From contig JAFLTA010000012.1 in assembly GCA_022510685.1 (NCBI GenBank), forward strand, positions 1 to 63,848: a stretch of 63,848 nt of DNA, written 5' to 3'. This stretch comes from Lachnospiraceae bacterium (GTDB lineage Bacteria; Bacillota; Clostridia; Lachnospirales; Lachnospiraceae). The notes beneath the pieces were generated by a model. It saw nothing but the letters and a program-made list of their open reading frames with translations, made no database searches and had not been told where the DNA came from. The position numbers were made by a program, and so were the translations under genes. Of this stretch, positions 1-9,246 are shown in pieces. The first letter of the stretch is position 1, and every line of letters begins with the position of its first letter.

Positions 1-729
1 GTCAATTTCCCGTATTAGCTTGCGGTTGCCGCAGACAGCATAACCGAGACGCAGCCCCGGTGCCGCAAAAAATTTAGAAATTCCTCGCAAAATGATAATA
101 TTATTATAGTAGTTTGTCAGCGGTATAGAGGTGATTTCCTCTGACTTTGGGGCAAATTCCACATAGGTTTCATCCACCATGACAAAGATGCCCTGCTCCT
201 TACATGTATCCAGAATCTTACGCATGGAGGCGCGGTCAACCTGCGATGAAGTGGGGTTGTTGGGATTGCACAGTACCAGTAAATCGATATCAGCAGTAAG
301 TGCTTGTCTTAGTGCATCCACATCCAGCGTGAAATTTTTTTCTTCCTGTAGCCGGAAATAGCGGGAGCGTCCGTTTACCAGTGAAATTTCGTGTTCATAT
401 TCAGAGTAAGTGGGACCCACGATCAGTGCTTTCTTGGGCTGCAATATCTGTGCCACGAGAGAAATAAGTTCAGTAGAGCCGTTTCCCACCAGGACATTTT
501 GGAAATCAGTACGTGTGTATTCTGCAATACATTTTCGCAGAGATGTATATTCCCTGTCCGGATAGCGGGTGATGGCATCCAGATGGGAAGGGAGTTCTTC
601 TTGAAGCTTGTAAGATATCCCCAGAGGATTTACATTGGCAGAAAAACTGGTAATATTTTCCTTTGCTATGCCGTAGACGGATTCTATTTTTTCTAAGTCA
701 CTTCCGTGAAAATGCTCTATTTGTTCCAT
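1..729 (-). CDS. PLP-dependent aminotransferase, CobD/HisC-like (3' end outside window)
   Basis: The reading frame opens at an ATG at 727-729 and stays open for 243 codons to the window edge, so the C-terminus is missing. It is a fold-type I PLP enzyme. The N-terminus (HGSDLEKI, then SANVNPLG near residue 30) resembles threonine-phosphate decarboxylase CobD. NPNNPTS, DETYVEF and the PLP-lysine motif ISKFFAAPGLRLGY are shared with histidinol-phosphate aminotransferase HisC. CobD makes aminopropanol phosphate for cobalamin; HisC acts in histidine synthesis. No cobalamin or histidine neighbours are visible, so the substrate is open. It is divergent from the next operon. Confidence 0.75.
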   Translation of the reverse strand, partial: MEQIEHFHGSDLEKIESVYGIAKENITSFSANVNPLGISYKLQEELPSHLDAITRYPDREYTSLRKCIAEYTRTDFQNVLVGNGSTELISLVAQILQPKKALIVGPTYSEYEHEISLVNGRSRYFRLQEEKNFTLDVDALRQALTADIDLLVLCNPNNPTSSQVDRASMRKILDTCKEQGIFVMVDETYVEFAPKSEEITSIPLTNYYNNIIILRGISKFFAAPGLRLGYAVCGNRKLIREID

Positions 730-910
730 ATAGTCCTTCCTTTCGCGCCAGCGTCAATTTATATCATGGTAGCGTATTTACAAATGACAAAAATAATGTA
801 ATACGATGGAAAGTATAGCACTGTAGAGCCGCTTGTGCAAGAATACAGGCATACTTTTGGGGGTTAAACTTAGAAATGCTGTATGGAATCCGGCAGATAG
901 GGAAGCGGGT

Positions 911-940
911 CTTGAAACGACATGCAATGTAGTGGTATAA
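911..940 (+). promoter_or_regulatory. Sigma-A promoter of the four-gene operon
   Basis: TTGAAA at 911-916 and a perfect TATAAT at 935-940 are separated by 18 bp. The expected start lies about 60 nt before the ATG at 1009. The rest of 730-1008 shows no gene. Confidence 0.65.
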
Positions 941-1008
941 TACAACAGACCATGCAAATATGAAATGGTTTCAGGATAGAAAGAGCATTGGAAACACCGG
1001 GAGGCAGT

Positions 1009-4000
1009 ATGAGAGAGAAGATAAACCAGTTGGCAGAGGGGAAATTTGAATATCAGACATCCGGTATCATAACTACGCCGGAGCGGCTGGAGTTGGAGAG
1101 TGCAGCTGTGCAGACCTGTCAGACATCTATTGTGATTTCCAATGAGAAGGGACGCCTGATGAAGGGGATTGTCACCACCCATAGTCCGGAAGTGTCTGTA
1201 ACACCGGCGAATTTCCGTGGTGAGGAAAATGAAATACAAATCAGTGTCCAGACAGACCGCATCAAGGCAGGAGAATCTTATACATCCTCTCTGCAGATTG
1301 TATCCGATTGCGGGATTTGTGAAATTCCTTTGAAAATAAATATAGTATATCCTATGCCGGAGTCGGCAGGGAAAAAAATAGAAAGCATGAAACAATTTGT
1401 GCAGGTGGCACAGGAGGATTTCGCGGAGGCAGTGCGCCTGTTTGACCAAGACGCATTTGCATCGGGGCTTCTTGCCAAGGACAGGGAAAAACAGTTTTTA
1501 TATCAAGGATTATCTTCCTCTAAAAACCGTTTCTCTGCGTTGGAGGAGTTTCTTGTAGGCATTGAGCAGAAAGAGCCGATTGGCATAGCTGTCGGACAAG
1601 TCTACAAACAGTATGAAGACTGCACAGATGCCATTCAGGATGAAATTACTATATTGAAAAATACATGGGGGTACGAAAAGATTCACATTTCTTCTGATGC
1701 ACCGTTTCTTTGTGTGCATCAGGAAACCATTGCCACCACAGATTTCGAGGGCGATTCTGCTTCTTGTAAGTTTACCCTCGACCCGGATAAGATGGTCATG
1801 GGAAAGAATTTTGCCCGTATCAATATTTCTACGCTACGACAGACGATTAAAATTTCCGTCACGGCGATAAAACCGGGTGTGGAGCATGAACGTGCCCAGA
1901 GAAACCGTAGGGAGCAAAGGACACTGTGCCGTCTGTTGGAACAGCATTTAAAGTTTAGTATGAACCGTCTGCCCATGGAGGAGTATCTGGAGGAGATGGA
2001 TCGTCTTTTGGAGAGCAGTGGTCTGGAAAAAAACAGTATGAGGCTGCAGCTTTACCGAATCCATCTGGCAATTATGGGACATCAGGTGAAAGTTATCGAG
2101 GAAGGGTTAAATGCCCTGGAGGAACAGGCAGAGGTGCTGCACAGGGATGCACCGGAATTATATGCGGGATATTATTATCTCAAGGGAGTCTGGTCAGGGG
2201 AGGAAGATGTTGTTGCAAGTTGTGTGGAGCGGATTAGGGAGTGTTATGATAAGCAGGGACAAAATGCCCATGTGTTATGGTATTTGCTCTATCTGGATCC
2301 GGCAATGCAATCTGACAAAAAGAAATATCAGGCACTGATGGAGCAGTTACAAACGGGTTGTTACAGTCCTTTTTTGTATGTGGAAATCTGTCAGCTTCTG
2401 AATGATAATCCGGATTTTCTCACGGAGCTGGACGAAGAAGTAGTACAGGCATTGCACTGGGGATGTAAGCAACAGTTTTTAGAGAAGGAAATCGCATTGC
2501 GTTATGTGTATCTGGCAGGACGTATGCGTTATTATTCAGCCGGGATTCTGGAAGATATGACACTGTTATATGAATGTTTTCCGGAGGATGAAATTCTCAC
2601 TGCTATTTGTAAAAATCTTATGAAAGGGCAGGTTACAACCAGGGATGCCTTTGTTTGGTATGCAAAAGGTGTAGAACATAATCTGAAAATCACCAATTTA
2701 TTTGAATATTATATGTACGCATTGGATGAGGAACAGGAGCTGTCCTTCACTCATGCTATTTTACTGTACTTTTTGTATGATAATCATTTGACTATGGAAA
2801 AAAAGGCAATGCTTTATGCTTACATTGTCAAAGAGAAAGCAAATGACGGGGAAACCTATGAATCTTATCGGATACCAATGCAGAATTTTGCCATAAAGCA
2901 GTTGAGAGAAGGAAGAATCAATGCAAATCTGGCAGTTCTGTATCAGGAGTTTATTACGGAAGAAATTTTGGATGAAGACTTAGCAGAAAAATTGGCAGGT
3001 ATATTTTTACGCAGCCAGTTGACTTGCCACAACAAAAATATCCGTGGTGTTTATGTCTGCCATCCGGAATTAGAAGCGGAGGAGTTTGTACCGCTGATAA
3101 AAGGAAAGGCAATGGTTAGCTGCCTGACAGAGCGGGCAAAGATTTTTTTCGTCGACCGTGATGAAAACCGTTATGTTCACGGAGAAGACTATACATTGAC
3201 ACCGCTGCTTTCTATGGAGCATATGGCAGATGCTTGTCACCGGTATCAAACACAAAACAGGCAGTTATTGTTGTATTTAAATGACAAGGCGAATCGGGAG
3301 CCTGTGGAGAATCATAAAACCATGAAGCTCAGACATCAGATTTTGGAATTGGATGGACTGAGTGAAACTTACAGGCATCGTGTGGAGGCACAGCTTATCC
3401 ACTATTATTATCATCATGGGGAACAGGGACTGTTAGAGGAAGCAATGGAACATTTAGACTGGAGCCACGTGATACCGGCAGACAGGGGACGTTTCATTGA
3501 ATATTGTGCCCTGTGCGGTTGTTATGAAAAAGCAATGGAAGGAGTTTTGCAGTTTGGGTTTGCCGGTATTCCCGTAAAACGTCTGCAGACAATATCAGAA
3601 AAAACATTCCGTGATGTCTCGGCGATGCCGGACGAGAGGATGCTCTGTCTGGCGTGGGAATTATTCAAAGAAGACGCTTATGGACGGGATGTGTTAGAGT
3701 ATCTCATGCGTTTTTACAGTGGCAAGGTACAAGATTTAGTCAGAATATGGCAGGCAGCAGAAAAGATGGAGTTGGATAACAGAGAACTGCAGGAGCGTCT
3801 TATCGCCCAGTGTGTATTTTCAGGAGAAGTATGTCCGGAAATCTTTGATGTATTTCTGAAATATCAAGATATGGCAGAAAATAAACAAGTGGTGCTCGCA
3901 TTTAAAAAGTGGATGGCACATGAGTATCTGCTCCGTGACAGACAGCTTCCGGATAGCATGTTTGAGAGTTACTTTAAGGATGTGCAGATACGGGATAACG

Positions 4001-4557
4001 TTCCGTGCCTGCTTGCTGTTTTGAAATACTTCAGCGGTAAGGAGACGTTGACGGAGGAGGAAATAAAGTTTTCTGATTATCATGTAAACCGTTTGTATGA
4101 CAAAAAAATAATACTTCCTTTTTATCAAAACTTCCACGGAAAGTTTACACTTCCAGTACATATACCTGACCAGGTGTATGTGGATTATGTTGCGGATCCG
4201 GATTGTGAGGTTTCTATCCATTATCGGATTTATTCGGAAAATGAAAGGGGACCATTCCGCGAAGAAAAGATGCGGGATGTATTTGCAGGGATTCGTGTCA
4301 TAGAATTTGTGCTGTTTGAGGATGAGGTGTTGGAGTATTATATGACGGAGCATCATGTGTCGGGAGATGTGAAAAGTGATACGAAACGAATTACCATGGA
4401 TCGTACTCCGAAACGTTTAGACAGCAGCAGCCGTTATGATAAACTCAATAAGATGATGGCAGCACAGAATGCCGGGGAGGATTCGGATTTGATCGATATG
4501 ATGGAACAATTTACCATGGAGAGAGAGATTGCAGCGACAATCTTCAAACCGATGTAG
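1009..4557 (+). CDS. Large uncharacterised protein (DUF5717-like)
   Basis: This is a 1182-residue protein of unknown function. I recall it as resembling the Lachnospiraceae family DUF5717 (memory, not a search). The ATG at 1009 is preferred over an in-frame TTG at 988 because GGGAGG sits 4 nt upstream of it. Residues about 20-110 look like an Ig/BACON-type beta sandwich. A second beta-rich stretch follows near residues 220-300. The remaining part is mostly helical and rich in Leu, Glu and Tyr, like TPR or HEAT-type solenoids. No signal peptide or membrane segment is apparent, so it is probably cytoplasmic. The next gene starts 10 bp after its stop, which implies tight co-expression with the Hsp70-like protein. 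Confidence 0.75.
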   Translation: MREKINQLAEGKFEYQTSGIITTPERLELESAAVQTCQTSIVISNEKGRLMKGIVTTHSPEVSVTPANFRGEENEIQISVQTDRIKAGESYTSSLQIVSDCGICEIPLKINIVYPMPESAGKKIESMKQFVQVAQEDFAEAVRLFDQDAFASGLLAKDREKQFLYQGLSSSKNRFSALEEFLVGIEQKEPIGIAVGQVYKQYEDCTDAIQDEITILKNTWGYEKIHISSDAPFLCVHQETIATTDFEGDSASCKFTLDPDKMVMGKNFARINISTLRQTIKISVTAIKPGVEHERAQRNRREQRTLCRLLEQHLKFSMNRLPMEEYLEEMDRLLESSGLEKNSMRLQLYRIHLAIMGHQVKVIEEGLNALEEQAEVLHRDAPELYAGYYYLKGVWSGEEDVVASCVERIRECYDKQGQNAHVLWYLLYLDPAMQSDKKKYQALMEQLQTGCYSPFLYVEICQLLNDNPDFLTELDEEVVQALHWGCKQQFLEKEIALRYVYLAGRMRYYSAGILEDMTLLYECFPEDEILTAICKNLMKGQVTTRDAFVWYAKGVEHNLKITNLFEYYMYALDEEQELSFTHAILLYFLYDNHLTMEKKAMLYAYIVKEKANDGETYESYRIPMQNFAIKQLREGRINANLAVLYQEFITEEILDEDLAEKLAGIFLRSQLTCHNKNIRGVYVCHPELEAEEFVPLIKGKAMVSCLTERAKIFFVDRDENRYVHGEDYTLTPLLSMEHMADACHRYQTQNRQLLLYLNDKANREPVENHKTMKLRHQILELDGLSETYRHRVEAQLIHYYYHHGEQGLLEEAMEHLDWSHVIPADRGRFIEYCALCGCYEKAMEGVLQFGFAGIPVKRLQTISEKTFRDVSAMPDERMLCLAWELFKEDAYGRDVLEYLMRFYSGKVQDLVRIWQAAEKMELDNRELQERLIAQCVFSGEVCPEIFDVFLKYQDMAENKQVVLAFKKWMAHEYLLRDRQLPDSMFESYFKDVQIRDNVPCLLAVLKYFSGKETLTEEEIKFSDYHVNRLYDKKIILPFYQNFHGKFTLPVHIPDQVYVDYVADPDCEVSIHYRIYSENERGPFREEKMRDVFAGIRVIEFVLFEDEVLEYYMTEHHVSGDVKSDTKRITMDRTPKRLDSSSRYDKLNKMMAAQNAGEDSDLIDMMEQFTMEREIAATIFKPM

Positions 4558-4567
4558 GAGGTGTGTG

Positions 4568-5827
4568 ATGTCTGACAAAAACAGTTTGCTCGTAGGGATA
4601 GATTTGGGAGATAAAGTCACACAAATTTCCTGCTTTGACAGAAAAACCTATGAAGCGATGCCTGTGGGGCTTTCTGTAGAAGGACAGGAGGAGCGTCTCT
4701 ATGAGATTCCCACTGCGATCAAAGTAATGCCCGAAATGGGGATATGGCGTCTTTTGTGTCAGCAGGGAGACGGCGGCAGGGAGATCATTATAGATAAGCT
4801 GCTTCGCAAGATAGAGCATGAAACATTTACGGTTAGCGGGCAAAAGTTTTCTGCTGTGGATGTTATGGAACACTATATGTTGAAGCTGCTTAATATACTG
4901 GGAGAATATTTTCCGGATGAGAAGATTGAGCGTCTCGTTATTACCGTACCTCAAAAATTGCAAAATGTGACGAAATGTCTGCAGCTTGTGGGAAAAGAAT
5001 TGGGGTTATTTCCGGACCGTATGACGATTCAGAATTACCGTCTCAGTTATATGTATTATGCCGTCAGTCAGCCAAAGGAGCTGTGGTTAAATAATGTGGG
5101 GTTGTTTTCCTTTGATGAGGAAAGCCTGATGTATTCCCAGATTAACATAGACAGAAGGACACTGCCCTGGATTGTGGGTGTGACGGAGAGAGACCTTACG
5201 GATGTCTTCGATTATTCCATGTTGCAGGATGAGAATGTGGACAGTAGTTATGCTTTTATTAATACAGCAGGAATGGTACTCCACAAGCAGATGGTTACCA
5301 CTCTGTATATGACAGGAAAAGGATTTGACGGAGCGTGGGCGAATGATGCCTTGCAGGAACTCTGTAACGGAAGACGAGTCTTCCGGGGACAGAATATATA
5401 CACAAAGGGTGCCTGCTTTGCTGCCAGGGAACTTGCAGGGGAGGGCAAGCTGGAACAGTGTATGTTTCTGGATGAGGAAATGATTTCGGCGAATATTTCT
5501 CTGCGTGTTTACCATGAGGCAAAGATGCAGGAGTTGGTTCTTGCCAAGGCAGGAAGCCTTTGGGCAGATGTGGATGTGAGTGTGGATGTCATACCGGATA
5601 ATGAGAATGAGATTCAGATTACGACACAGGATGTCATACGGCATCAAACGAAAGCGCATATGTTGTCATTAAATGGGTTTCCCGGCAGGGAAAATAAGAC
5701 TACCCGATTTACGGTGCGCCTGCGGTTTGCCGATAGGGAAACTTGTGTCATTACGTTAAAGGATAACGGTTTTGGGGAGATATCTCCTACCAGTAATCGT
5801 ATTTGGGAGCGCAGTATCCGAATATAA
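4568..5827 (+). CDS. Hsp70/actin-like protein with degenerate nucleotide site (DUF5716-like)
   Basis: This is a 419-aa protein. The start at 4568 is set by TAGGAGG at 4555-4561, which overlaps the previous stop codon. Residues 8-20 (VGIDLGDKVTQIS) match the phosphate-1 loop of the actin/Hsp70 ATPase fold. RLVITVPQKLQ near residue 120 resembles the DnaK ITVP strand. In DnaK a FDLGGGT phosphate-2 motif follows; the equivalent stretch here is LFSFDEESLMY and lacks the glycines. The substrate-binding domain is also absent, as DnaK is about 610 aa. This suggests a Hsp70-derived scaffold or regulator rather than a classical chaperone. The family name is from memory. Confidence 0.7.
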   Translation: MSDKNSLLVGIDLGDKVTQISCFDRKTYEAMPVGLSVEGQEERLYEIPTAIKVMPEMGIWRLLCQQGDGGREIIIDKLLRKIEHETFTVSGQKFSAVDVMEHYMLKLLNILGEYFPDEKIERLVITVPQKLQNVTKCLQLVGKELGLFPDRMTIQNYRLSYMYYAVSQPKELWLNNVGLFSFDEESLMYSQINIDRRTLPWIVGVTERDLTDVFDYSMLQDENVDSSYAFINTAGMVLHKQMVTTLYMTGKGFDGAWANDALQELCNGRRVFRGQNIYTKGACFAARELAGEGKLEQCMFLDEEMISANISLRVYHEAKMQELVLAKAGSLWADVDVSVDVIPDNENEIQITTQDVIRHQTKAHMLSLNGFPGRENKTTRFTVRLRFADRETCVITLKDNGFGEISPTSNRIWERSIRI

Positions 5828-5910
5828 TATACGTGCCGATATTTATATATATCGTAACGCACGGTTTGTGGCTTTGTATCAATGAGAGATTATCAAAAGG
5901 AGAGTAATCT

Positions 5911-6750
5911 ATGGGTAGATTGATTCAGTGTGGCGGTAGTATAGCAAAGAGACCGTACCATTTTCATTTAGGAGATATGAGAGTATATTCCATAGAGGAG
6001 ATATGTTATTTTATCTCAAAAAATATTTATCTCATGCAAAAGAGTATTTTTGATAAAAGTTTTGTCAACTGGCTCCGGGAGGAGTTGGAGATGACGGAGA
6101 CAGCAGATAAGATGGAGCGCCTGTTGGAAGGAGAAAATACATTAAAAGATATGGTGGTTACTCTTTGCTGTAGTTGCGATTACTTTGATGAGCCGCAAAT
6201 CAATGAGTTGATCAAGATTATGGATGATACAGAGCATCGTCCTGAAAGGGAACGCTTGAAGATAAAAGCGGACACGGAATTGCAGAGCGGACGCTATGAG
6301 AGTGCTATTGAAGGGTATCGTGCCATCCTTTACAGCGATGATATGCTGCAGGCAAGTCCGGCAGAGTATGCTCCGTTATATCATAACATCGGAGTTGCAT
6401 TAGGATTGTTGGGAGAATACCGTCAGGCAGCAGATCATTTTTTGCGTGCCTATGAGACGAATAAAAATGATGTGTGCCTGAAAAGTTATCTGACGGCTTT
6501 GCATCTGGCAGGGGATTCGGATGCGTGGAAGGAAGTGGCAGAGCAGCTGAATCCTTCTCAGGAAAAACTGATAAAACTGGAGGCAGAGTATCAGGAGTGT
6601 CAAAAAAGCTGTTCTGTTGCCGTAAAAGTTCGCCAGATTAAGAAGATGCGCTATCCGGCAAACAATGGAAAATTGTCGGAATATTATGATCGTATTCGGG
6701 AAACGATTCAGGATTGGAAAGAAGAATACCGTAGGGAAATCAGTGTATAA
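5911..6750 (+). CDS. TPR-containing protein of unknown function
   Basis: This is a 279-aa soluble protein, third in the cluster, 83 bp after the Hsp70-like gene. Its ribosome site is AAAGGAGAG, about 8 nt before the ATG. The first 110 residues match nothing I recognise. Residues about 115-210 form two or three TPR-like helical hairpins (SGRYESAIEGYRAI, then YHNIGVALGLLGEYRQAADHF), a fold for protein-protein contacts. The C-terminal 60 residues are basic and coiled. There is no signal peptide or catalytic motif. Its place between the Hsp70-like protein and a membrane coiled-coil protein suggests an adaptor; that is inference. Confidence 0.7.
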   Translation: MGRLIQCGGSIAKRPYHFHLGDMRVYSIEEICYFISKNIYLMQKSIFDKSFVNWLREELEMTETADKMERLLEGENTLKDMVVTLCCSCDYFDEPQINELIKIMDDTEHRPERERLKIKADTELQSGRYESAIEGYRAILYSDDMLQASPAEYAPLYHNIGVALGLLGEYRQAADHFLRAYETNKNDVCLKSYLTALHLAGDSDAWKEVAEQLNPSQEKLIKLEAEYQECQKSCSVAVKVRQIKKMRYPANNGKLSEYYDRIRETIQDWKEEYRREISV

Positions 6751-6831
6751 GTGATTGGGTAGTATGATGGCAGGGGACGAAACAGGCTTCAGATTAGCGC
6801 TATCATGCTAGCCGGGAGAGGAGAGGAATCG

Positions 6832-8139
6832 ATGGCGTTTTGGAAACGGAAGCGACAAAAGCAGGAAGCGGAAGAAGCGGCGATGCTGGAGGAGCAGATG
6901 CTTAAGGCTCAGGAGGAGTTTGACAGACGCAGGGAGCAGAAACGACAGGAGAGAGATAAAAAGGAGAAGGAAGAAAAGGAAGCCGCCATAGCAAAGCAGA
7001 AAGCTCAGGAAAAAAAGAATAAAGTTTCTGTAGAAAAGATTTTAGCGGAATTAGAGGAAGAAGAGTGGGTTCCTGGTAATGCAGAGGACAGCAAACGCAT
7101 TGTGCGGGATTGCTGTGAAGCAATCCGGGAAATTGAGAGCCAGAGGGATGCGGCAAAAGGTGAATATGATAAGGTGAGTTCCCGTTTGATGGATATTCAG
7201 CATATTGAACAGATAAAAGGTGAGGAACGGGATGATTTACTGGCGACGTGTAAACGAATCATGTATTTATCTCAGGAGCGTAACCAGTACAAGAATCGTC
7301 ATCTTACGATTACGGATGCTCAAATACGGTATTTTGATCCTTATGAGGATGCTCTTTCCCAGGAAGTCAAAAAGATGTATGACGGAGAGATGTATCAGAT
7401 GGCGATTGAAGGAGATATCGAAAAGCTGGAGGAGGAAAAGCGTAATCTCCATAAACAGCAAAAACAGATTGTGGAAAATCAAAGGGCTCTGAAAAAAATG
7501 GCAAAAATTTTGATTGCCTTGATAGTGTCACTTTTTGTACTGTTTGTGGTAATTTATTATGCGCTGGAAACGGATATGACGTATCCGTATATGGGGACTA
7601 TTTTACTGGCGGCGATTTCTGCTACAGTGATATTTGCGGAAGCTAACCGCAATCGTGTCAATGCAACGCTTACGGGACGAAAAATCAACAAAGCAATCGG
7701 ACTTTTGAACCGGGTCAAGATAAAGTATATCAATAATCGGAGTCTGTTGGATTACAATTGTGAAAAATTTCATGTGGAGAATGCGGCAGATTTTGAAAAG
7801 AAGTGGATTGAGTATCGTAAAGCAAAAGAGTACGAGCGAAAATTCCAGGAGAATGCAAAGCAGCTGCAGCTGGCAGAGAATCAGTTGATTGATATGCTGA
7901 ATGAGCATCGTGTGGCAGAGCCGAATATATGGGTGAATCAGACAATTGCCATTTTGGATTCCAGAGAGATGGTGGAAATCCGTCACGCTCTCAATGTGCG
8001 TAGAGGAAAGCTGAGAGAGCGCATTTCTTATAATGAGAGTGCGAGAACTACAATGGTAGAGAAGATTGACCGCATTATGGCAGAGACACAGGGAGCGTCC
8101 AAGGACATTGTGGCGATTGTGCAGAGCTACCATAATTGA
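6832..8139 (+). CDS. Coiled-coil protein with two transmembrane helices
   Basis: This is a 435-aa protein. The start at 6832 follows GGAGAGGAA; an in-frame ATG at 6805 lacks a good ribosome site. Residues 1-85 are extremely Lys/Glu/Gln-rich and predict a long charged coiled coil. Two adjacent hydrophobic helices lie near residues 224-245 and 250-272 and would form a membrane hairpin with both long arms in the cytoplasm. Residues 280-435 are again helical. It is last in the four-gene cluster; the following gene has its own promoter. The family is not recognised. It may anchor the other cluster products at the membrane (inference). Confidence 0.7.
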   Translation: MAFWKRKRQKQEAEEAAMLEEQMLKAQEEFDRRREQKRQERDKKEKEEKEAAIAKQKAQEKKNKVSVEKILAELEEEEWVPGNAEDSKRIVRDCCEAIREIESQRDAAKGEYDKVSSRLMDIQHIEQIKGEERDDLLATCKRIMYLSQERNQYKNRHLTITDAQIRYFDPYEDALSQEVKKMYDGEMYQMAIEGDIEKLEEEKRNLHKQQKQIVENQRALKKMAKILIALIVSLFVLFVVIYYALETDMTYPYMGTILLAAISATVIFAEANRNRVNATLTGRKINKAIGLLNRVKIKYINNRSLLDYNCEKFHVENAADFEKKWIEYRKAKEYERKFQENAKQLQLAENQLIDMLNEHRVAEPNIWVNQTIAILDSREMVEIRHALNVRRGKLRERISYNESARTTMVEKIDRIMAETQGASKDIVAIVQSYHN

Positions 8140-8166
8140 GCGGTATGAATTTCTGAATAAAGGGGA

Positions 8167-8195
8167 TTGACATTGCCGTATAACTATGGTATTAT
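8167..8195 (+). promoter_or_regulatory. Strong sigma-A promoter of the infC operon
   Basis: A consensus TTGACA (8167-8172) is followed after 17 bp by TATTAT (8190-8195), with a TG extension at 8187-8188. The transcript would carry a leader of about 245 nt before infC. Confidence 0.8.
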
Positions 8196-8201
8196 ATCCC
8201 C

Positions 8202-8445
8202 TGTTGTGTGAGTTTACACATCCAAAGAAGAGTATCCACTCTCACCTTAGCACGAGTAAGTGACTTGGGTTTCTAGTGAAATAGCATACAGTGAAAGGAT
8301 ATTGTATGCACAGTCAATACCGGATTGTTTTTCTAGACGTGGATTTCTTTGGATTCCACGTCTTTTTACTTCGTATCGAAGTAAAAAGAAACGCACAGTT
8401 GCATGTAATATTTTGAAGTATGAAAGAAGTTGGAGGTGCACAGCC
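8202..8445 (+). ncRNA. infC-rpmI-rplT leader with attenuator hairpins
   Basis: The untranslated leader carries a terminator: stem 8335-8343 paired with 8355-8363, then five T at 8363-8367. A second hairpin (8363-8373 paired with 8377-8387) uses the same T-run as its 5' arm. The two structures compete, as expected of a transcription attenuator. In Bacillus this operon has an L20-responsive leader; whether L20 binds here is inference. Confidence 0.6.
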
Positions 8446-8952
8446 ATTAGTGATTTAATGATTAACGAGAGAATCAGAGACAAAGAAGTTCGCTTGATTG
8501 GACAGGATGGAGAGCAGCTTGGTATCATGTCTGCCAAGGAGGCTATGAAGCTTGCCAGAGAGGCGGAACTGGATTTAGTGAAGATTGCCCCGGGCGCAAA
8601 ACCACCGGTATGTAAGATTATTGATTACGGAAAATACCGCTATGAGATGGCGCGCAAGGAGAAGGAAGCGAAAAAGAAGCAGAAGACGATGGAAGTGAAG
8701 GAAGTCAGACTTTCACCGAACATTGATACTAATGACTTAAATACAAAGGCAAATCATGCAAGAAAGTTTTTGGAAAAGGGAGACAAAGTAAAGGTTACCC
8801 TGCGTTTTCGTGGAAGGGAAATGACTCACGTCAATTACAGCAAGCAGATTCTTGACAACTTTTTTGAAAAAGTGGAAGATATTGCTGTTGTGGATAAGCC
8901 ACCCAAAATGGAAGGCAGATCCATGGTTATGTTTTTATCAAAGAAACGCTGA
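8446..8952 (+). CDS. infC: Translation initiation factor IF-3
   Basis: This is a 168-aa IF-3, which binds the 30S subunit, prevents premature 50S joining and proofreads the start codon and initiator tRNA. The N-domain begins INERIRDKEVRLIG; the linker is rich in Lys and Glu; the C-domain contains RFRGREMTH. I place the start at ATT (8446): GGAGGT at 8432-8437 is 8 nt upstream, whereas the first ATG (8458) is 20 nt away and would cut the N-terminus. AUU starts are the known autoregulatory feature of infC, because IF-3 discriminates against its own start codon. It is first gene of the operon with L35 and L20. Confidence 0.95.
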   Translation: MSDLMINERIRDKEVRLIGQDGEQLGIMSAKEAMKLAREAELDLVKIAPGAKPPVCKIIDYGKYRYEMARKEKEAKKKQKTMEVKEVRLSPNIDTNDLNTKANHARKFLEKGDKVKVTLRFRGREMTHVNYSKQILDNFFEKVEDIAVVDKPPKMEGRSMVMFLSKKR

Positions 8953-9026
8953 TAAAGTATGCTATTCGCAGAGGTTTCTGCGGTTCATTCTTTAGTAAAT
9001 AAACAAAGGTTAAGGAGGAAATTATT

Positions 9027-9227
9027 ATGCCAAAAATGAAAACGAAAAGTTCCGCTGCAAAGCGTTTTAAGACAACCGGAACAGGTAAGCTGATGAAGAT
9101 GAAGGCGAATAAAAGCCATATTCTGAACAAGAAGACAACCAAGAGAAAGAGAAGACTGCGCAAGGCAGTTGAAGTTGATGCAACAAATGCAAAGATGATG
9201 AAGCGTATGCTTCCATATTCAAAGTAA
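9027..9227 (+). CDS. rpmI: 50S ribosomal protein L35
   Basis: This is a 66-aa, very basic protein with the L35 signature ([19 protein letters not shown] near the N-terminus and a LRKAVEVD stretch). It belongs to the large ribosomal subunit. The length is normal. AAGGAGG lies about 9 nt before the ATG. It follows infC by 74 bp and precedes rplT by 19 bp in the conserved infC-rpmI-rplT order, so it should be controlled by the shared leader. Confidence 0.97.
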   Translation: MPKMKTKSSAAKRFKTTGTGKLMKMKANKSHILNKKTTKRKRRLRKAVEVDATNAKMMKRMLPYSK

Positions 9228-9246
9228 TAGAAGGAGGAATGGTATA

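Noticed and set aside
778..1449. A 223-codon minus-strand ORF opposite the large DUF5717-like gene.
   Set aside because: Its composition (Cys, His, Leu-rich) is that of an antisense shadow, with no ribosome site.
5828..5910. A GCCGATAT at 5835-5842 as a sigma-28 promoter for the TPR gene.
   Set aside because: No TAAA-like element occurs at the required 14-16 bp upstream.
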